This document shows, in pieces, positions 58,402-64,000 of a DNA stretch of 64,000 bases. Source of the DNA: Couchioplanes caeruleus (GTDB lineage: Bacteria > Actinomycetota > Actinomycetes > Mycobacteriales > Micromonosporaceae); the NCBI RefSeq assembly GCF_023499255.1, contig NZ_CP092183.1, positions 4,770,501-4,834,500 of the forward strand, in the 5' to 3' direction. Under the pieces are notes generated by a model, which saw nothing but the letters and a program-made list of their open reading frames with translations, was not told where the DNA came from and ran no database searches. A program made the translations under genes and the position numbers. Every line of letters starts with the position of its first letter. Within the stretch, counting starts at the first letter, position 1.

Positions 58402-58650
58402 ATGGACAGGAACCGCGGTCCGGTGGGGCCGGTGAGCCTCTTCCCCGAGTCCGACTACCGGTTCGGCGCCGGTCCCCTGCGGATGCGCGTCGAGCGGATC
58501 GACTGGAACCGCCCGGTGCGGTACGACGACGACAACTGGTACGAGGTCGACGGCGTGGAGGTCACCGCCGACGGCCGCGAGATCGGGCGGCGCCAGGCGC
58601 TGGTCCGGGCGCGCAGCCTGTCGAGCCTCCGGCGCAACGTTCGTCCCTGA
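58402..58650 (+). CDS. small acidic/basic protein, putative XRE partner
   Basis: An 82-residue soluble protein starting MDRNRGPVGPVSLFPESDYR, with GAAGGAG upstream of ATG 58402. Beta-strand-rich middle (LRMRVERIDWNRPVRYDDDN) and a basic C-terminal helix (QALVRARSLSSLRRNVR). Not DUF397 by its sequence; no family recognised. It shares an exact palindrome with the XRE regulator and would be regulated with it. Confidence 0.7.
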   Translation: MDRNRGPVGPVSLFPESDYRFGAGPLRMRVERIDWNRPVRYDDDNWYEVDGVEVTADGREIGRRQALVRARSLSSLRRNVRP

Positions 58651-58711
58651 TCGACGGTCATCCGTCCCGTGGTGCTGGCGCGAACCCGTCCGGCCCGCCA
58701 CGATCGGCGGC

Positions 58712-59833
58712 ATGACCGATCCCGTTCTGATCATCGGCGGCGGCATCGCCGGCCTCGCCCTCGCCCGCGCCCTGCACCGGCACGACATTGCGTTCACGCT
58801 CCATGAACGCCGGGAGCACGCGGCGGATGCGGGCCTGGCGATCAATCTGCCGGGCAACGCAATAAGCGCGCTGGGCCGCCTGGGGCTGGGCGACGAGATA
58901 GCCGCCGCGGGTCATCCGGTGCCGCGGCGCGAGTACCGCACCGCGACGGGCCGGCTCCTGTTCCAGGTGGACGAGCGGGCCTTCTGGGGCGCGGCCGCTC
59001 AGCCGCGCTGTGCCCGCCGCGCCGACCTGCACCGCATGCTGCGCGCCGGGCTGCCCGAGGGGACCGTCCACGAGGGCGCGGGCGTGACCGCGGTCCGGCA
59101 GGATCCCGGCGGGGCCGAGGTCGAGCTCGCCGACGGCACCACCGTCCGCGGCAGCCTGGTGGTGGGCGCCGATGGGGTCCGCTCCACCGTGCGCCGGGCG
59201 GCGTTCGGCGACGACGGGATCCGTGCCGCCCTGCTCTCGGCCGCGAGCTTCCGGTTCATGGCGCCCAACCCGGGCGTGGACTGCTGGGCCGCGTGGGCCG
59301 GCACGCACGGCAACTTCATGCTCATTCCCGTCTCCGACGGCGAGGTGTACGGCTTCGCCACCGCCGCCCGCGGCGGACCGACGGCGCCGGACCCGGCGTG
59401 GCTGGCGGAGACGTTCGCCGGGTTCCCGGACCCCGTACGCCAGACGGTCAAGGCCGTGACCACCGACCCGGCCGCGCTGTACCACTCCCCCATCGAGGAG
59501 GTCCGGGTCGCCCGCTGGGCGCAGGGGCGGGCGGTGCTGATCGGCGACGCCGCGCACGCCACCGCACCGGTCTGGGCGCAGGGTGCCGCGCTGGCCCTCG
59601 AGGACGCCGAGGTGCTGGCCGGCCTGCTCGCCGGGGGCGCCGGCCCGGTGGCGGCCGCCGCCGAGTTCGAGCGGGTACGCCGCCCGCGGGTCACGCACGT
59701 GCAGACCCAGACGGACCGGTTCTCCCGGTCCGCGGCACTGCCGGGCTGGCTGCGCGCGGTCACCGCACCGCTGGCCGGGAAGGCGAGCTACCGGGCGGCG
59801 TACGGGCCACTGCGGGAGTGGCCGGCCCGGTAG
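58712..59833 (+). CDS. FAD-dependent monooxygenase
   Basis: A 373-residue single-component flavoprotein hydroxylase. FAD motifs GGGIAGLALARALHRH at the start, DG pattern VVGADGVRSTVRR near 150, and LIGDAAHATAPVWAQGAALA near 275. It is of the salicylate/UbiH-type group A. Substrate unknown. ATG 58712, 61 bases after the small protein gene, with which it may be read. Confidence 0.9.
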   Translation: MTDPVLIIGGGIAGLALARALHRHDIAFTLHERREHAADAGLAINLPGNAISALGRLGLGDEIAAAGHPVPRREYRTATGRLLFQVDERAFWGAAAQPRCARRADLHRMLRAGLPEGTVHEGAGVTAVRQDPGGAEVELADGTTVRGSLVVGADGVRSTVRRAAFGDDGIRAALLSAASFRFMAPNPGVDCWAAWAGTHGNFMLIPVSDGEVYGFATAARGGPTAPDPAWLAETFAGFPDPVRQTVKAVTTDPAALYHSPIEEVRVARWAQGRAVLIGDAAHATAPVWAQGAALALEDAEVLAGLLAGGAGPVAAAAEFERVRRPRVTHVQTQTDRFSRSAALPGWLRAVTAPLAGKASYRAAYGPLREWPAR

Positions 59834-59962
59834 CGCCGGGAGCCGCCGGGCGCTCCAGCCCGACGAACGCCACCGCCATCACCGGGATCGTCACCACGCT
59901 CAGCCCGAATCCGCGCACCGAGATCGTCGACACCATCGCGGCGCCGCCGCTGACGGGACGGC

Positions 59963-61420
59963 TCAGCCCCGGGTCGTGACCGGCGCGGGCGGGCACGGCG
60001 GGGCGGTGAAGGCGGAACGTACGCCGACCGTCCAGCGGCAGCCGAACGCCGGGCCGGCGACCGCGCGACGGTCCAGGATCGCGTCCCCGCCCGGGCGGCG
60101 GCCGTCGCGGACCCAGTTCACCAGGTCGTCGAAGCCCTGCTGCAGCTCCGGGGCGGTGAAGTCGCAGTGGCCGACGCCGCGCACGGCCCGCGACACGAAC
60201 AGCCGCGACCGGCCGTTGAGCGCGGCGCGTTTCGCGTACACCTGCTCCATGGAGAACGGCACGAACAGGTCGCCGATGTCGTGCAGGGACAGCACGGGCA
60301 CGCTCGGCCGGCCGTTGACGCGGGGGATGCCGTCGAGGCCGCGGTCCGCCTCGGCGGTGTGCCGTACGCGCAGCACCCGGGCGTTGAGGCGCCACTCGGC
60401 GGGGGTGGGCCACCACCGGTCGGTGCTGCGGTAGATCGTGAAGCGGTTGTCGGTGACGTTGCCGTCCGCGATGCCGCCCGTGCCACCGGAGAGGCCGGGA
60501 TAGAGGCCGAACAGGAACGGCAGGTCGTTGAGCGGCGCCAGCGAACGCGCCGCGTTCCAGTACGCGAACGCCCCCTCGAAGCCGGGTCGCTCCCCGCCGC
60601 TGCGCCGCTCGACCACATCGGACCAGGTGCGGCCCGCGGCGGTCAGGGCCGGCGGGGCGCCCACGGTGACCCCCAGAGCGGGCAGGATCTGCGCCACGCG
60701 GGCCCGCCACCGGTCGGGGTAGTCCGCGGGCGGCTGCAGCGGGAAGTCGATCGGCACCCCGGCCAGCGCCGCAGCGGTGACGTCGGCGTCGAGGAAGTAG
60801 TCGTACAGCTCTGTGTCGCCGAGGACGCCGCAGTACGGCATGGCGCCCACGAACGCGCGCGGGTGCTTCTCGATCGCCACCGCGGTGACGTGGCCGCCCA
60901 TGGACGCCCCGGTCATGTACACCGCGCGGGCGGCCCGGCCGGTGACGCGGCGGAACTGGTCGATCAGGGGGTACGAGTCGCGGACGCCCTGACCCACGTC
61001 GTACCCGTTGGTGCTGTAGCTGGAGGCGGCCCAGGCGAAGCCGCGGGCGACGTAGTGGGCGCGCAGCGCGGGGTTGTCCACGTACACGGTGGTGCCGGTG
61101 CCGCGGTAGCCGTGGGCGTAGACGACCAGCTCGCCGTTCCACCGCAACGGCACCTCGACCCGGTAGGCCGCGCCCTCGCGGATGCCGGTGTACACCCGTG
61201 ACAGCGGAGCGCCGGACGCGTCCGTGAGCGCCACGAACGGCGAGCCGCCCGGGTCGCAGTCGGGGTCGGCCACCAGGTAGCCGGGCTGGGTCGTGCTCGG
61301 CACCGGCGCGTCACACACCGGCGGCGCGGCCGAGGCCGGCGCCGCCTCCGCGGCCGCCACGGTCCCGCACGCCAGCACGGCGGCCAGGAAGACTGCCAGA
61401 TGTCTCCGGGTCACGGCCAT
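59963..61420 (-). CDS. secreted alpha/beta hydrolase
   Basis: A 485-residue exported hydrolase. GGGAGG 7 bases before ATG 61420 and a clean signal peptide (MAVTRRHLAVFLAAVLACG, cleavage near APASA) support the start. LVVYAHGYRGTG forms the oxyanion region, the nucleophile is in GASMGGHVTAV, and a later LHDIGDLFVPF and VGHCDF hold the probable Asp and His. Close to DUF6351/tannase-like secreted hydrolases in outline, but I do not assign a substrate. Divergent from the 2H phosphoesterase gene. Confidence 0.88.
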   Translation of the reverse strand: MAVTRRHLAVFLAAVLACGTVAAAEAAPASAAPPVCDAPVPSTTQPGYLVADPDCDPGGSPFVALTDASGAPLSRVYTGIREGAAYRVEVPLRWNGELVVYAHGYRGTGTTVYVDNPALRAHYVARGFAWAASSYSTNGYDVGQGVRDSYPLIDQFRRVTGRAARAVYMTGASMGGHVTAVAIEKHPRAFVGAMPYCGVLGDTELYDYFLDADVTAAALAGVPIDFPLQPPADYPDRWRARVAQILPALGVTVGAPPALTAAGRTWSDVVERRSGGERPGFEGAFAYWNAARSLAPLNDLPFLFGLYPGLSGGTGGIADGNVTDNRFTIYRSTDRWWPTPAEWRLNARVLRVRHTAEADRGLDGIPRVNGRPSVPVLSLHDIGDLFVPFSMEQVYAKRAALNGRSRLFVSRAVRGVGHCDFTAPELQQGFDDLVNWVRDGRRPGGDAILDRRAVAGPAFGCRWTVGVRSAFTAPPCPPAPVTTRG

Positions 61421-61509
61421 CGCGTTACCTCCCGGTAACATCCAACGATCCGCTTCGACGCCTGTCAAGGTGGACGGTCCGGTGCGGGCGCGCGTGCGAG
61501 CATGTCGGC

Positions 61510-62046
61510 ATGCCGTACGGAGTGGTGCTCCTCCCCGATCGCCGGACCCACGACCGGCTCGCGCGGCTGGCGGCCGGGATCGCCGGCCCGGCGCCGCAGC
61601 ACACGCTCGGCGACCACGCCCCCGCGCACGTGTCCGTGGCGCATTTCGACGCGGACCCGGCCGGCGCCGCCGGGATCGCGGCGCGCACGGCGGCGCACCC
61701 GGTGCCGGCGATGAGCGTGAAGATCATCGGCCTGCTGTACGCCGTCGTGCCGCCCGGCGACTACTACGTGCCGCGGGGCGGGGTCTACTTCGGCCTGGAG
61801 GTCGTGCGGCGGCCCGGCCTGGACGCGCTGCACACCGAGGTGCTGGGCTGGATCGGCGAGGCCGGCGGGCGCCCGCTGGGCGCCGTCGGGGCCGATTACC
61901 GGCCACACGTCACGCTCGGCGTGAGCTCCGGCCGGCCGCTGCTGCCCGAGCCGGCCGAGGTGCCGGCCGGCGAGCTGGACCTGACCCTCGCGTTCGGGGA
62001 GCTCGGGCCGTACGGGACGTTCCCGGGGCTGCGGCCGACCGGATGA
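61510..62046 (+). CDS. 2H phosphoesterase-superfamily protein
   Basis: A 178-residue protein with the two catalytic H-x-S/T motifs of the 2H fold: HVSVAHF near residue 40 and HVTLGVS near residue 133. The family covers 2'-5' RNA ligase-like and cyclic phosphodiesterases (RNA or nucleotide repair). ATG 61510. Standalone gene, 36 bases before the methyltransferase. Confidence 0.85.
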   Translation: MPYGVVLLPDRRTHDRLARLAAGIAGPAPQHTLGDHAPAHVSVAHFDADPAGAAGIAARTAAHPVPAMSVKIIGLLYAVVPPGDYYVPRGGVYFGLEVVRRPGLDALHTEVLGWIGEAGGRPLGAVGADYRPHVTLGVSSGRPLLPEPAEVPAGELDLTLAFGELGPYGTFPGLRPTG

Positions 62047-62082
62047 TGGTGTGCGGTGTGGACGGTGGGCTAGCGTGGCACC

Positions 62083-62868
62083 GTGCCTCCCGAGCTCGAC
62101 GAGACCGTCCCCCACTCCGCGCGCGTGTACGACTACCTCCTCGGCGGCAAGGACAACTTCGCCGCCGACCGTGAGGCCGCCGCGCAGATCCTGAAGGCCT
62201 CGCCGGGCCTGCCCGTGTCGATGCGCGCCAACCGCCGGTTCATGGCGCGCGCCGCCCGCCACCTCGCCGAGCGCGGCATCGACCAGTTCCTCGACATCGG
62301 CACCGGCCTGCCGACCAGCCCCAACCTGCACGACGTCGTGCAGCGGGTGCACCCGTCGGCCCGCGTCGTCTACGTGGACAACGACCCGCTCGTGCTGGTG
62401 CACGCCCGCGCCCTGCTCACCTCCACGCCCGAGGGGGCCACCGCCTACCTCGACGGCGACCTGCGCGACCCGGCCGCCATCCTTGCCTCGGACGAGGTGA
62501 CGGGAACGCTCGACCTGAGCCGCCCGGTGGCGCTGAGCCTCATCGCGGTGCTGCAGTTCGTCCCCGACGAGGCCCAGGCCGCCAAGATCATCGACACGCT
62601 GCTGGAGCCCCTGCCGTCCGGCAGCGCGCTGGCCATCTCCACGGTCACCGCGCACAACCCGCAGGCCGTCGCGGCCGCGCAGCAGTACACGGCCCGCGGC
62701 ATCCCCGCCAAGCCGCGCACGGACGAGGAGGTCGAGGCGCTGTTCCGCGGCCTGGAGCTGGTGGACCCCGGGGTGACGCCGGTGCACCGCTGGCACCCGG
62801 ACGCCGAGGCGGGCGCCGTCTCCGACGCGGACGTGCAGATGAGCGGGGGCGTCGCCGTCAAGCGGTGA
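62083..62868 (+). CDS. S-adenosylmethionine methyltransferase (PF04672/DUF574 type)
   Basis: A 261-residue protein with the family opening HSARVYDYLLGGKDNFAADR, the SAM loop FLDIGTGLPT and VVYVDNDPLVLVHARALL. This family is greatly expanded in actinomycetes; substrates are unknown. TAGCGT at 62071-62076 looks like a -10 box 6 bases before GTG 62083, so the mRNA may be leaderless. Confidence 0.92.
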   Translation: MPPELDETVPHSARVYDYLLGGKDNFAADREAAAQILKASPGLPVSMRANRRFMARAARHLAERGIDQFLDIGTGLPTSPNLHDVVQRVHPSARVVYVDNDPLVLVHARALLTSTPEGATAYLDGDLRDPAAILASDEVTGTLDLSRPVALSLIAVLQFVPDEAQAAKIIDTLLEPLPSGSALAISTVTAHNPQAVAAAQQYTARGIPAKPRTDEEVEALFRGLELVDPGVTPVHRWHPDAEAGAVSDADVQMSGGVAVKR

Positions 62869-62990
62869 GCCACACCCCTTGACGGGCTGAATGGGATGCA
62901 TCAGAGGCCTTCTGCCTGATCGTAGCGACGTCAAGGGCGCCCTGCGCCCGCTGCGCGGGGTGCGCGGCCCGGCATGCCAGAATGCCGGTC

Positions 62991-63611
62991 ATGCACCCCA
63001 CCGTCGACGTGTCCTGGGACCTGATCGTGCGCTGGCTCGCCGAGCACCGGGATCCCGAGCTGATCGACATGGAATGGTTCACGACGCCGAGCACCGGGGC
63101 TGACATCGATGCCGTGGCCGCTGAGATCGGAGAGCCGCTACCTGACGACCTGGTTGCCTGGTGGCGCCTTGCCGGCGGCAGCCTTGACGCGGAGAGCACC
63201 GTCTACCTCCTACCGCCCGGCCAGTTGCCCCTCGGTCCGGCGGACGCGATCAGAGTGCGGGCGAGGTGCCGTGAGCTCATGTACTACGAGGTCAGCCCGG
63301 ACGCGGACGCGACAGGGCCGGCGGGCGGCGACGCGAAGGTGTTCGGCAGCCGGTTCCTGCCGGTGGCATGGGATCACGGCCACACCAATCTCTTCGTCGA
63401 TCTTCGACCCGGTCCGCAGCACGGCTGCGTGATGCGGTGGGACGACGAGATGGCCGTCCGCGGCGGCCCGCTGTGGCCGTCCGTGACCGCGATGCTGGCC
63501 GACACCGCCCGGGCACTGACCGACGGAACTCCCGCACTGGCCGACCGGGGCGGCTGGGTGGCGGAGCTCGACGAGGAGTTCATGTCCTGGGAACAGGCCG
63601 AACCGGCCTGA
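62991..63611 (+). CDS. SMI1/KNR4-type protein
   Basis: A 206-residue soluble acidic protein. The segment IDAVAAEIGEPLPDDLVAWW followed by LAGGSL is the SMI1/KNR4 (SUKH) start, and the C-terminal WPSVTAMLADTARAL fits its last helix. SUKH proteins serve as immunity proteins for nucleic-acid toxins, but no toxin gene is in view here. ATG 62982 is an alternative; CAGAAT at 62979 may be a -10 box. Confidence 0.8.
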   Translation: MHPTVDVSWDLIVRWLAEHRDPELIDMEWFTTPSTGADIDAVAAEIGEPLPDDLVAWWRLAGGSLDAESTVYLLPPGQLPLGPADAIRVRARCRELMYYEVSPDADATGPAGGDAKVFGSRFLPVAWDHGHTNLFVDLRPGPQHGCVMRWDDEMAVRGGPLWPSVTAMLADTARALTDGTPALADRGGWVAELDEEFMSWEQAEPA

Positions 63612-63719
63612 CGGCCGGTCAAACGGCGACGTACGAACGTTGCAGCGGTGGGAATGGTTCGCGGTCGTGCCATGCGATTCGTGTCAAGACGCCCGTGCGG
63701 GCTCGGCATACGATGCGGC

Positions 63720-64000
63720 GTGACGTTCACCCCTCGATCCGCGTGGCACGAAACGCCGGAACCGGTACGTAAGGCCGTCGCTGAGGCGCTCGGCGCCGCG
63801 ATTGACCGACATGCCGATCTGCACGGCGGTATGTCGCCTGGTCCGGCCGCGAGCCTGTGGCTGGCCGACGGACGACACGTTTTCGTCAAGGCGGTGTCGG
63901 CGGAGGTCCGGGCGCACAACCACACGATGATCCTGCAGGAAGCCGCGATTCTGGATGCCCTGCCGAGGTCGGTACCGGCCCCTCGGCGCCTCGCCACCGT
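63720..64000 (+). CDS. aminoglycoside-phosphotransferase-like protein, partial (5' part only)
   Basis: The frame from GTG 63720 runs off the right edge (93 complete residues). WLADGRHVFVKAVSAEVRAH with the ATP Lys, and ILQEAAILDALPRSVPAPRR with the helix-C Glu, are the N-lobe of an APH/choline-kinase fold. TACGAT at 63709-63714 suggests a -10 box just before the GTG. Substrate cannot be told; the catalytic part is outside the window. Confidence 0.75.
   Translation, partial: MTFTPRSAWHETPEPVRKAVAEALGAAIDRHADLHGGMSPGPAASLWLADGRHVFVKAVSAEVRAHNHTMILQEAAILDALPRSVPAPRRLAT

Noticed and set aside
61510..64000. A toxin-immunity locus around the SMI1/KNR4 protein
   Set aside because: No toxin, secretion or polymorphic-toxin gene is visible in the window; the neighbours are unrelated enzymes.

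Overview
This 64 kb window is very GC-rich DNA from an actinomycete. Frequent cgtacg words, many leaderless GTG/ATG starts, twin-arginine and lipoprotein signals, an XRE-DUF5753 regulator, a PF04672 methyltransferase and an eukaryote-like single-chain acyl-CoA carboxylase all fit the Micromonosporaceae (Actinoplanes-like). The family assignment is an inference. I see no rRNA, tRNA, CRISPR array, insertion sequence or phage gene; it reads as ordinary chromosome.

Layout. 1-5.5 kb: partial alpha/beta hydrolase, secreted S53 protease, a degenerate stretch, an HD-domain protein and a small membrane protein. 5.5-14.3 kb: alpha-methylacyl-CoA racemase, a cyclic-nucleotide-fold protein, succinate-semialdehyde dehydrogenase and a fused 1,827-residue biotin-dependent carboxylase. 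14.4-31.3 kb: secreted peptidase, surface proteins, a frameshifted ECF sigma factor with its membrane partner, GNAT, MarR/MFS pair, DNA polymerase IV, a Ser/Thr kinase, multicopper oxidase with MarR regulator, CAP-domain protein. 31.4-41.6 kb: two zinc alcohol dehydrogenases, a quinone oxidoreductase, then two paralogous ferric-reductase/FMN-binding cassettes that bracket a cupredoxin-like lipoprotein and a P1B-type ATPase ending in a hemerythrin domain. 41.8-53.5 kb: TetX-like monooxygenase, phosphoglycerate mutase, then a dense stress block (Acg-type nitroreductase, two ribosome-hibernation proteins, a DevS-like GAF protein, three universal stress proteins, DUF1918, a deazaflavin-type nitroreductase, two small membrane proteins). 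53.5-64 kb: a 1,201-residue repeat/OmpA surface protein, an XRE regulator, another FAD monooxygenase, a secreted hydrolase, a 2H phosphoesterase, a methyltransferase, a SMI1/KNR4 protein and the start of a phosphotransferase.

Main point. I found a 14-bp palindrome GGGNC-N4-GNCCC, exact at eight intergenic positions (4303, 7211, 39692, 46157, 49654, 51219, 52478, 52553) and with one mismatch at three more (7189, 43827, 49718). It matches the core of the DosR (DevR) box known from Mycobacterium tuberculosis. It precedes, often divergently, just the kinds of gene known from the DosR dormancy regulon: universal stress proteins, Acg and deazaflavin nitroreductases, hibernation factors, a heavy-metal ATPase, plus unstudied small proteins. 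The window thus appears to hold a large part of a hypoxia/redox dormancy regulon in a non-mycobacterial actinomycete. A DevS-like protein in the same block has lost the phospho-acceptor histidine and the whole ATPase domain. No DosR response regulator lies in the window.
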